From: Owenia fusiformis
Taxonomy: Eukaryota; Annelida; Polychaeta; Sabellida; Oweniidae
NCBI GenBank assembly: GCA_903813345.2
Contig: CAIIXF020000011.1
Span: 19,267,754-19,327,753 of the forward strand
Length of the DNA stretch: 60,000 nucleotides
Reading direction: 5' to 3'
Part shown: piece by piece, positions 1 to 12,100 of the stretch
Layout of the letters: each line of letters begins with the position of its first letter
Position numbering within the stretch: position 1 is the stretch's first letter
Position numbers and translations under genes: made by a program
The notes under the pieces: model-generated
Seen by the model: only the letters and a program-made list of their open reading frames with translations
What the model was told of the DNA's origin: nothing
Databases searched by the model: none

Positions 1-1238
1 ATCTGAATATTGTTTGAGGGTATAGATTTACAAATGAAGTACTTAGTATTCTGTGTCAACCTAACCTCCCTTACTTAAAATGTCATGGATATGTTTTGAA
101 ATGTGAATTAGATTGAAAGGGAGAGAAATCAATGGCAAGGAATAAAACATTACTATATTGAGGTTATTCTTTAAATTACATAAAAATTACAAGATTACGG
201 AAATAGGACATTTTTCCTAATTTGCGAAAAGTATTACATGGGCTAGGAGTAAATGTTTCCAGAGTTAGACTAAGAGAACATATTACCTTTAAAATACAAC
301 CTCTGTAAGTGACATGTATTTCCTTTGAAAATAAAATTAACCACAGTAATAGCAATAAGTGTGAACCAATTTTCCAGGTTACCTTCACAGTTAATTATAT
401 TCTGAAAATAAGTAATTCCAAGTAGCGAAAGAGTTCAAACAAGTGAGACTTTCAGGGGTATAATCAAGTACGTCGCCTAAAATTTACAGAAAGCTATTCA
501 CTTGCATAGTTTTTGAAATGAAAGTCTATAATTATTATGAAATCAAATGGAAGTGTTGTCTCATGTGACCTTGATTTCCTCACTTATATCAATATCCAAA
601 TCGCGATATCTATACCCTCTTTGTCTTTAACTTTCCAAATAGCAGATAAGAGGAGGGGGTTTGGTAGACCAGAATGCAATCTTGAGGCTTCATCATTGAC
701 GGTGTTATGATTCAAATGTGATATTTTTTACAGCTTTTTAGTATGATGACAAACAGAATTTGTAATCAGGTGACTCAATCGCCAGACATCGTAGACAGAT
801 ATAGATGACACATACAAATGGCACGAGTTTCTTCAGTAGAATTTCTATACTGTCTAATGAGAGTGTGCATTGTGATTCTAATAATACAGTATAAAATGTC
901 TGTAAATCATGGGCTTTCAAGAGATTTTAGGACCATAGTAAAATGTTCTTTAGACATACTGTACTCATTGTATGGTGTTATATTTTCATGCAGTTCACAT
1001 GCTTTCAATTGATAGAAATTAATCATAGCAAAATTCCATGTTGGTCAATACTAGCAATTTTAAAAACAATTTCCATGAAATCAATTTTGTTAAAACAGAA
1101 AACATCTGAGGAAAAATAATGGAGATTTTAATGGACCTTTTCCTATTTGTTCTCGTTATTTGTGATTTGAATTTACACAAACGATGCTCCCATTATTCAT
1201 TATTCAGACTATTATATATTCTAATTCTTTATTTCCAG
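1..1238 (+). other. PICALM intron sequence, incomplete
   Basis: AT-rich, with no exon found on either strand that extends the ANTH domain. Short open frames here lack homology. Confidence 0.7.
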
Positions 1239-1350
1239 TGTTCTCCTAATGAATTGACCAATGGAGTGATAAACGCATCATTCGTACTGATGTTCAAAGA
1301 CCTTATAAGGCTATTCGCCTGCTACAATGATGGAATCATTAACCTATTAG
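1239..1350 (+). CDS. PICALM: PICALM exon (ANTH helices: [12 protein letters not shown]...NDGIINLL)
   Basis: Acceptor tttccag at 1238, donor G|gtaaca at 1351. The 112 bases start in phase 0 and end in phase 1, encoding [12 protein letters not shown] through NDGIINLL plus the first base of a Glu codon. This is a strongly conserved part of the ANTH helical solenoid and is the first exon visible. No earlier ANTH exon was found in 1-1238. Confidence 0.95.
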
Positions 1351-4300
1351 GTAACACAAAGTATTACTGATTGAGACAACAATATTACCATTTTTATGTC
1401 ACCTCCAAAAGTGTTGACATAATGTTTAAGTCTTCAACTTTTTGTGAACAGTGTTCGCCATTTGCCGATTGGTGTTTGGCAGTTGGTGTTCAGTGTTTGG
1501 TGGTCGGTGCCTGTAAAAAATGGCAGGTGGTGACATTGTGCATGTTAACGCCTTGTTAATGATAGCAATACCAGGCTAAAATTGAGAGTATCGCCATCTT
1601 AAATCATGGTTGATAAACATAAGTATAATCACACTAGTTGTAAATTGCTTTTTTGTTTAATTTAATTCATGTATTTTTTATTTACATGTATTTTCAGAAA
1701 AATATTTTGAAATGAATAAAAAGCAATGCAAAGAGGCATTGGATATATATAAAAAATTCCTTGTTCGGATGGACAAAGTTGCAGAGTTCCTGAAAGTAGC
1801 TGAGGTAAGTCAATAACTAGCAACTACTGACACATCAACTTGTGGTGACAGTTAACTACTGACATATCAACCTGTGGTGACATTCCTACATGAGGGGGTA
1901 TGGTCACATCTTGAAATATGAAATGGAATTAAAGCGGAATAAGTATGTAATTTAGCAGGTTGTTTACACTCATGAAAGGGGGAGGGGCACTTGCGAAGGG
2001 GGAGGGGGGCATTTGCAAAGTGGGAGGGGGGCATTTGCAAAGTGGGAGGTGTCAAATATTGGTGTCATTCTTATAGGATATATAGGTTGGAATAAAAATC
2101 CCAGTTTCAGTGAGCTGAAAAAACATAAACACAAGATGGGTAATAATTAAAATGTCACTAAATCTCAACTCCTTTAACAAAAAGGGTAGGAGGGGTCTTA
2201 TTTATCATAATTTGCTTTAGTGAAAGAAAAACAACATTGCCATTTTGGCCGAGCCCAGTACATTGCCTTTTTGTATAATTTACTTTTATCAGTTTTCACT
2301 CTTTTACACTTATAAACTTGACCACCATTTCATTGTTACCACAAGAACCAAGAAAACATAGAAAATATCTTCGAAGTTGTTGACAGTTCATTGTTTATTT
2401 TCTCCAAAAGAGGAATTTCTGTTCTGTTTTGTTCATCTTTTGATTGGTTATTCATGTATTTTGTTCCAACTTTTGCTTTATTCTTGTGTTTTGTGTTTCT
2501 TGTAACTATAGCCACGTGGACAACTCTTGTATGCTCTCTGTCAACTGTCATTGTCAGTTTTCCATCTGTCCTTGCAATACAATGATTAAAACAGAAGGGA
2601 GTTTCAAATTAGAGAGAAATGCTAATTGAGAATGACCACCAGTGGAGAGTGAAATATCTAACACATGGAGTTTTTGTGTGATATGTGACTGTTATCAATA
2701 TGGCAATTCTGTGAATGTTTTATATATGTGACTGTTACCAAGCAATATGGCAACTCTTTGTTACCAAGTAATATGGCAACTCTGTGTTACCAAGCAATAT
2801 GGCAATTCTGTGAATGTTTTATATAATGTGACTGTTACCAAGCAGTATGGCAATTTTGTGAATGTTATCTTCTCTCTGTAGTGTTCTTCTGACCTATGTT
2901 AATACCTGCATGGGTGATTACCTTCAATTAATGCATTAAAGGGAAGCCTAGTCTTGATCCCTTCCTTCCTCTGCCAAGCTTTTCATCTTCATCTGTCAAA
3001 GTCCTGGAAGTATAGAGAGTGGGAGGGGGTATAGATATTCATTAGTACTTAAGAATGAACTGAAATTCCGTCCATTTTACATGTCATATTTCTTATGTAA
3101 AACAATTTGAGCATACATACAATTTATCATTCTACATTGAGACCTTTATGTTTTCTGCTTGCTTAGAAGGGAAAGGTATTACATGTTGTAAAATATCGGG
3201 TTAACAAATTATAGATGTCTCCCCTAGTAGATTGTCTCTGGTGTTCATACATTTTCATGCTTATTGGAAGTAATTCCAAAGATCTTGTTTATGATCAAAG
3301 TCAAATAAAAATCAATCTTTTCAGTGTAAATTTTTTTAATTCAATTAAATGAAGAGTAATTTGTTGTTTGGACGGATTAGCGGAATATACCTTTTGTTCT
3401 CTTCAAATCTTGGCTTGAAAGTATTTTACATTGTATGAATTATATGAACACTGAAAAAGCATGGAATCGTGTGATGGCCACTGGGTGATCTAATTCTATA
3501 TTGTAATTTCTGTTGATTTACTCTGTATTTATTTAGATTTTGTTATTATTTTTCACTAGGAATCTACTAACAATAGTTATGCATGCATGTGGGTAAGAAG
3601 TGTCACCATAGTGTAATGGTGGGTTACGCAATTAATTTGACATAATCATATACAGTATTTTGCAAGTTCTGATCCAGAAGTTCTCTTTTCAATGCTCCAA
3701 TATAAACTTGTCACCTGATATGCAGTATTTACAAGAGTTTTGAGTGGAAACATTGCAAATGGTGGTTGATAATCTATATAAAGAATATCTATAACACTAT
3801 GACCCACGATAATCTTCGCATCATTAAAGGTTCGGGTGTGCACCATGTCACGCTGTTGAAAATCTGAAAATTCCATGTCACCCTGTTCCTGTTCTGAACT
3901 TCAAAATTCCATGTCACCCTGTTGAGAATTTGAAAATTACATGTCACCCTATTGAGAATTTGAAAATTCCATGTCACCCTGTTGAGAATTTGAAAATTAC
4001 ATGTCACCCTATTGAGAATTTGAAAATGTTCATATCACCCATTGAGAATTTGAAAATTCCATGTCACGCTGTTGACTATCTATGGAAGAAATATTAAGAT
4101 ATAAAGAAGGAAAAGTTTGGATTTATCACACTGTTTAGAAAAAAACTGTTGAATCTGGACATCACTCGCTGACTAAGAAATCACAGAATCTTTAATATAA
4201 TTACCACTTGAAATTACCATTTCTTATTCTAGAATTTAAATTACCATTAAATTCTACCATTCAGTGATTTTGATGAATATAGTCTAGAACAGTAGAAACA

Positions 4301-7300
4301 GATCTCAACTTATGTTCTCTGAACCTTCCAAGGCTTTATTTTAAAAAAGCATTTTTAAAAGAACTTCAGGATTGGACTTTGTATATATGTACAGTACATG
4401 TATAGATGGTATGTCATATTTTAAGACATAATTTAAAGGCAGGGTGTCAGTATAAAAGATATGTCTTAATATCATATGCTTTTCCATACATTCAGTCCAC
4501 TTCCCATACATAGTTTTATAAAATAGAATTGAATTCAGTATAGATAATTGCCAGCAGAATTTGCTTACATATACATGTAGTTTAGTATATACAGGGTGTC
4601 CAGAAAATATTGTAATTGTATAGGTTGTTATATGTTTATAGAGGTATATCTGCTGATAGAATTTGTATCAAAAACTTAAAACTGTAGTGTTAGCTCAGAA
4701 TAAATGTTGTTTCATGGGAGTAGTTATTCACCTTAAGAAGTTGTATAGTTGGGCATAAATAAGACATTTTTAGAAATGATGCATTTCAATCATTAGTAGG
4801 TGAACAGTCGGTGATACTTGTTGATCAAACTTATGAACATTATATTATGAGTTTATGAACACAATGAAGTTTGAATCATAAAGTTTGATTGAAATAGCTG
4901 TTCTCAGAGTAAATCGCAAAATCACCATGGGGAGTGTATCTGGAAAAAATATCCCGAACAAGGTTTCCTGAAATCCTATTGTCTCATAATTGTTGCCATA
5001 GTAACATTACATTGTTACCATAGTAACATTATATTGTTGCCATAGTAACATTGTGAGACATGGTTAAATCTTCCCAGAGAGTGCTTTACTTGATTGGTGG
5101 TAGGGTATTGATGAATATATCTGTTGTTTCTTAGCGTTGTACTCAACGACTTAGCAAACCTGGCCAGGTAGGCTGCGGCACTCAAAAGTTCACATCATCT
5201 AACCTCCAATACAAATCCAAAATGTTGAAATTTTAATTTGTCACTCAGTTCCTTTACTTGATAAGGAAACATTAAACAATTTGATGTAAATATTAAAAAA
5301 AATATAGAACCAGTGAAGAAATAACATTTTTTAAATCAACAATTTAAGAGACATTTTGTTCCCTTTGATATTAGGTCTTTGTATTGCTAATTTCTTAGAC
5401 TATGCATGTGGACTTTTGGATGTTGTTTCATTGTTTTCAATGTAAGCATGCCTCACTTTTGTGCATGTTATTCAACAGTTCTGTTCAGTTTTCGAATTTA
5501 TATTTCATTTTTAAATATGAAGTACACGAAGTGTCATTTCATGTGTTAGTGAAATAAAATGTTCTGATGATACACGTGTTTTCGTTACATACTGTATGTA
5601 CATGGGCTTTCAACTAGAATTGAAAGCCCATGTACATACAGTATGTAACGAAAACACATTAATTCCATCTATACCTTTGTGTTTTAATTGAAAACACAGA
5701 TTTCTTTTTTACATGACCGTGATCTCCCATGTATTGAAGCATTTTTGTGTTAAACATTAATTCGGTATAGGGTGTCCAAAAACAGGACTGAAAAAAGTTT
5801 TTTAGACACCCTGTACCTCTACCCAGTTGAAAACCCATTTGCAACCAGTCCGGAAAAATCACAATATCCAAAATATTTACTCTCTCATAGAATTTTCTTA
5901 TATTCGTTTTTAATTTTGCACATTTGCAAGAGGAAATCCAAGGGAACTCTGTGTTAAGAATACCCTGCCTTTTATTTTAAAATGGGTTGTAATTATTTTA
6001 TTTTATTCCCACCACATGCTTTGAATAATGTAATTGCTGTACAAATATTTTTAATGATGGCATGATCGCAGAAATGCTTTTTCCTGCAAACTTTTTATTA
6101 TAAACTTTTTGTTGAATTCAAAGATCTGTACCAGTTTTTGTCTGTATATCCACATATTGTTTAAGGAGTACATGACTGTATTGGGAAAATGTGCCAACTT
6201 CTTAGTTCTTTCATATTTCTGTCTTTACTCATCATGATTGTACAAAATGCAATTGAACTTTTTCTTCATATGACCTGGAATTTTTTATTCATAGATCCAC
6301 ATTGTATCTATGAGTATTCTAAGAAAAATATTGGAACTTTTGAAAAATAATCTTAATTGTTGTTTGAAAATATAAAGAAAATTTTTCAAGAAAGTGGCAT
6401 ATTTTTTCTAATATTTATTGAATAAAAATAGTATGTGCTGTTTATCTGGTCTGATGTTTTACATGATATAATACGCAGGTCTAATTTCTGTAAATTCCAG
6501 GATTTCTCTAAACAATCCTGTTTAAAAATTCCTACTTTGTTATGGCACAATGGATTCCATTGTTATAACAAGGAATTTAAGAATATCCATAGAATGATTT
6601 GAGAAAAAAGGATCCCTGACGAGTAATGAAGAAATAAGACTATGAGAACAATGTTATGATGGCCATGTTATAACAATGCAAAATAGGTGGAATGAATACA
6701 ATATATTATCAACATGATCAAAGTATACAAATGCAATGCAAATGTACTTTTTAGAGACATTATGTATTCTTCTCAAATTCTAATCAACTCAAATCTTAGA
6801 TATATATTCCCTAGATAAGTTTCATGACTTACAATTTGGAACTTGTGTTCAGAATGTTAGTTTTGATATTTCTTTCTTAAAATCACTTACATGTTCTTTA
6901 TATTTTTAGAATGTTGGAATCGACAAGGGGGAGATCCCAGATTTGGCCAAGGTAAGCTCAAACATTTTTTGGAACTGTTCCATTTATAACACCAAGAGCA
7001 TCTCTATCTTATATTTCTTCAGATTCAATTTTCATTTTCTCATGTTATTTCAATTCATTCTGGGATGGTCATTCAGTTTCCTGTTTTCACTGTTTTTCAT
7101 CGATCTCAAAAATATGCCTTATAAAGATTCATATACATGTATATGACTTATGATTCTTCATTGGTGCGTTATATAAATAAAAATGCATGCTGCTTCATTA
7201 TGTTAAATTGTATGCAAATAATGTTTACTGTCCAGTTAGTAGTCACTAGTTTTGATTTATGTTGTAAAGTTTTTCTGTCTAGTTTCATCACACTCAGCTT

Positions 7301-9132
7301 CATATGAGAGTTTTACATTATCGTGATGGCCACATTTCCAAATGCTAAATAAAGTTAAACAGTATGGAATTGGCACTCATTTATCAAATACAGGCACGAA
7401 GTAGGCCTTTGGAAAATTCTTACTCAATTCAAAACAAACTTCAAGCTTTTTACTATATAATTCTGCACTTGCATTCATTGCACTATCCCACTCCATTCAA
7501 CATAAAGGACCAGTCTCATTTTCCAATGTTGCATGCCCTGTAGATAAAGGACCGGTGCCATTTTCCCCAAGCTGAGGGCCCTTTTTATTTGCTTTACAGA
7601 ACCTCAATAATAACGCATCTGGAGTGAGTGCTCTTTCTTCAAACGACAACAAGATCAAGAACTTTATATGGTCCTCACACCTTCTATAGCTGGTTCTGGG
7701 AACTTAGGACCGCTCGCTATCTTTATTTTAATTTTTTGATATAATTTTTGAATTTTAAGTTATTTTATCTCAATAGTAAATAAATGTTGTAAAGATTTAG
7801 TTCACTGTAAAGTAGCTTAAAGGTGAATATGTAAATGATGCATTTGTGATTTTTATGAAGGATGCTGATTATGGGATGAAGATTCTCAACATATACATTT
7901 TTACGCCTTTTTGCTTGAAAATTACTGTAAAGAGCGCAGAAACAGGTTTTCACTATGTAAATTTCATAGTGAGATGCTATACTAAAAATTATACAACATT
8001 TTACACCTCTGATATATGAGTTACATTTTTCAAGGTTGGCCTCTTGTGATAATATCTGTACAGTAAAACCTGTATTTCTGAACTTCTCTCTAATTTAAAG
8101 GCTTCTCATTGTGAACACTTTTTGGTCTCGAATTCTTAATCTGCCATAAACTTCCATGTTAAAAAACCTCAAAATGTGAACACTTGGCTGCACCCATTTG
8201 GATAAGGTGGCAATTTTCAAGCCTGTATAGTACACATTAAGATTCAAGTAAATTATCTAGAATCTTCATTCTACTCAGCCTGCCTTCAGGGGACATTGTC
8301 TGAATGCATTCTTTACGATCAAAACATTTTTCAATGTATCACATTGTGGCCATATAATTCAAAGATTCTCTATAAGCAAAATATAAAAATTGTCATTATT
8401 AGAGTCCCAGAATATCCAAATTTTATGACATGAGCCTAGCAAGTCTGATACGTTCGCGAAATGTTTATATGGCCACATTGTAATTTACTTTCAACTCATC
8501 AAAGGAGACTACTTCATTATATCAATGTCTGATTATAGAAAGGGGATTATTAAAAAGACCTCTATCTATAAGGCTCCTATTACAGTCTGATACAATTCAT
8601 TTCATTCAGTTTTGGTCTGAAAATACATATATCTGAATATCAGTCATCACAACTGTAATATGAAGACATTGAAATTTGGAAGTGTTCCTTGGGTTAGATG
8701 AGTCCAAGTTAGTAACATGTTAACATACACTAGAACTACATGTATGTTTCCTGTGTGATTCTAGGCTCCTGCTAGCTTACTAGAGGCGTTAGAACAACAT
8801 CTTAGCTCACTAGAGGGTAAGAAAGCTGCCAAAGTGCCAACTCCGACACAGACACCTGCCAATGTAGCATCTGCTATTAGTACATACGCAGTCCAGAGCA
8901 ATAGTAAGTCAGCCACACCTATCACTGATGAAGAGAAACGCAGGGTACTGCAGGAGGAAGAGAAAAGATTAGAACAGCTTAAAGTGAGTGTTATAATCAT
9001 ACTTACTCCCTGATTTTGAGAAATGTAGGTTGCAACAGAAAGAAACAAAAACCCTGAGTGGCAGATTACCTTTTTATGTCCCCACCACATAGTGTGGGGC
9101 CATATTGTCGGCCTAGGCGCGTCCGTCCGTCC

Positions 9133-9163
<31 letters not shown>

Positions 9164-12100
9164 CGTCCGTCCGTACGTCCGTACGTCCGGCAGTTTTCTC
9201 CTAAACCGCTACAGATATCACCTTCAAATTTTCAGGGGTAACTAATGAGTACATACAGATGTGGATGAAAATTTTTTAACTCTATATCTACTTCCTGTCG
9301 GCCATTTTGAAGTCAAATGCTAAAATCCTTGTCTGCAAACTTAAAGAAAAACAGCTTCACAGTTGCTTTTAAAACGTTAATATCTTGTTCAGCTCACTTC
9401 ATTCTACATCTGATTAGGTTTTGGACCTGTTAGCTCAGTCATGTCAGCCATTTTGAATATCTTAAGAAAAGTTAGCGCGCGATAATACTTTGTGTCATAT
9501 TGAATGGTGTTTTTGAGTTTTCATACTTTAAATATTTTGTAGCTTTATAAATAATTTCAGGTGTACTTTGTTGTAAAAGCCTATGTTATTGTTAACAGTG
9601 GTTATATGTGACAATTTTGTAAAAGGAAATCAGCAAAAACTCATAATCACTTTTTTGTTGTCGGCCATTTTGGATTTTTCTGTCCTCAAATCTTATCTGT
9701 AAAGTCTTGTCTGCGCGTTTTCAGCTGAACCGTTTGGTAGATCAATTTCACATTTTCAGGGATGATTCTTAGTATGAAAATCTAGATCTGATTAGGTTTT
9801 TGGCGTTCTGGGTAAATGTCAAGGCAGCCATTTTGGATTTTCCATCCTAAAATCTTGTCTGTAAAGTCTTGTCTGCGCATTTTCAGCTGAACAGTTTGGT
9901 AGATCAATTTCACATTTTCAGGGATGATTCTTAGTATGAAAATCTAGATCTGATTAGTTTTTTGGCGTTCTGGGTAAATGTCAAGGCAGCCATTTTGGAT
10001 TTTCCGTCTTAAAATCTTGTCTGTAAAGTCTTGTCTGCGCGTTTTCAGCTGAACCGTTTGGTAGATCAATTTCACATTTTCAGGGATGATTCTTAGTATG
10101 AAAATCTAGATCTGATTAGGTTTTTGGCGTTCTGGGTAAATGTCAAGGCAGCCATTTTGGATTTTCCGTCCTAAAATCCTGTCTGTAAAGTCTTGTCTGC
10201 GCATTTTCAGCTGAACAGTTTGGTAGATCAATTTCACATTTTCAGGGATGATTCTTAGTATGAAAATCTAGATCTGATTAGTTTTTTGGCATTCTAGATA
10301 AATGTCAAGGCAGCCATTTTGGATTTTCCGTCCTAAAATCTTGTCTGTAAAGTCTTGTCTGCGCGTTTTCAGCTGAACCGTTTGGTCGATCAATTTCAAA
10401 TTTTCAGGGATGATTTTTAGTATGAAAATCTAGATCTGATTAGTTTTTTGGTGTTCTGAATATTCAGTCAAGGCAGCCATTTTGGATTTTCCGTCCTAAA
10501 ATCTTGTCTGTAAAGTCTTGTCTTCGCGTTTTCAGCTGAACCGTTTGGTAGATCAATTTCACATTTTCAGGGATGATTCTTAGTATGAAAATCTAGATCT
10601 GATTAGGTTTTTGGCGTTCTGGGTAAATGTCAAGGCAGCCATTTTGGATTTTCTGTCCTAAAATCTTGTCTGTAAAGTCTTGTCTGCGCGTTTTCAGCTG
10701 AACCGTTTGGTAGATCAATTTCACATTTTCAGGGATGATTCTTAGTATGAAAATCTAGATCTGATTAGTTTTTTGGCGTTCTGCGTAAATGTCAAGGCAG
10801 CCATTTTGGATTTTCCGTCTTAAAATCTTGTCTGTAAAGTCTTGTCTGCGCATTTTCAGCTGAACTGTTTGGTCGATCAATTTCAAATTTTCAGGGATGA
10901 TTCTTAGTATGAAAATCTAGATCTGATTAGTTTTTTGGCGTTCTGGATAAATGTCAAGGCAGCCATTTTGGATTTTCCGTCCTAAAATCTTGTCTATAAT
11001 TTTTAGGTATGTTTTGTGGTATGAAATATAACACCTGATTGTTACATTTTTGGGAAGCTTGGTAGATTTTAAGGTTGCTGTCTTTAAAATCTTGTCTCTT
11101 CATTGGTGGGGACATGTTGTACACTTTTGTGTTCTTGTTTCAATATCTAAAAATAAATACAACATTTTTGATATTATTGTTACAGATTTCAGTGATTTGT
11201 TGTATGGTCTTAACATATAAATATAAAAAGTCTACATGCCATTATTATTTAGACTAGTTATTGTACATAATATGATAGATACATATATCCAATTTCAATG
11301 GTGAATCACCTATATAATGCCATTGGCAAATGGGTCCCTCGTGTATGACCTGTACTTGATTAGATAATGAAAATAAAATCTATTGATAAAAAAGTAGTGA
11401 ATTATACATTCATTCATTCATTGGTGACAATATTTTATTTTTTTAGGAGCAACGTGCAAAAGAGGCCCAGGCAAGCCCTGCTCCAGCAGCTGCTCCCGCT
11501 CCTGTCGCTGCCCCTGTTGCTGCCCCTGCAACCACCCAACCAGATTTGTTTAATGCCCCCCAACAGAACAATACAGCCTCAAAAGCTAGTGATGACCTTT
11601 TGGGTATGTTTAGGATTTAATCAAAAATGTTTAGAATGTGAAATTCTTATATAATCTTAGTCTGGGCACATACTGATGAATTAGGTAGTTTAGAGAATAC
11701 AACACCAAGAAAATGCATGCTGGTGGCTCCCAGAGGGTATACACATTTTTCACCAAGTGCTTTTTTCATCTCCAATCAAATTGCAGGATTCGATCACGTG
11801 AACAATCATGGGCACATGCTCTCTCAGTGCTGCGCATGCGCAGAGTTAAATTTGAAATCGTGGGAATGGCGTTTACATCAGTTCAACATCGTCATTTCAA
11901 ACCTACGGTAATACTATTGAAGTTACTCGATCCATACTTGTAAAGAATACTCATAAAACTACAGTGAAAATTTGGAGATCCATTTCAACGGCAAATTGAG
12001 GCCTGTTTATAAAATTTGTTTTCGAACGTGCTAATATGATAGGGCATCTTTGGGGAATCTCCCCCCTGGCCAACACGGTAAAATACCAAATGGCGAAAAA

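Larger units (their letters stand above)
1805..6909 (+). other. PICALM intron, 5.1 kb
   Basis: Contains a 23-bp G-rich tandem, a GTTACCAAG tandem, a 30-bp minisatellite, an X-box triplet, a perfect hairpin and a 46-bp palindromic element, each listed separately. No coding exon seen. Confidence 0.75.
9071..11138 (+). mobile_element. Family A element with GTCY microsatellite and 162-bp tandem core
   Basis: 5' end TTTTTATGTCCCCACCACAT followed by AGTGTGGGGCC, a palindromic head, then ATATTGTCGG. A (GTCC/GTCT)n tract sits at 9121-9189. The core is about eight tandem units. The 3' end is GGTGGGGACATGTTG followed by a hairpin ACAC-TTTT-GTGT and TTCTTGT. Subterminal inverted repeats, a GTCY tract, a central minisatellite and a 3' hairpin are the published features of non-autonomous Helentrons (HINE, bivalve 'pearl' elements). 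No protein is encoded. Confidence 0.75.

Noticed and set aside
1975-2049. G-rich tract as a telomeric or regulatory element
   Set aside because: It is a simple 23-bp tandem without telomere-type hexamers.
4592-5813. 1.2-kb mariner-type element using CAGGGTGTC at 4592 and its inverse at 5813
   Set aside because: Only about 9 terminal bases match, and 5813 already pairs better with 5768. The end at 4592 is treated as unpaired.
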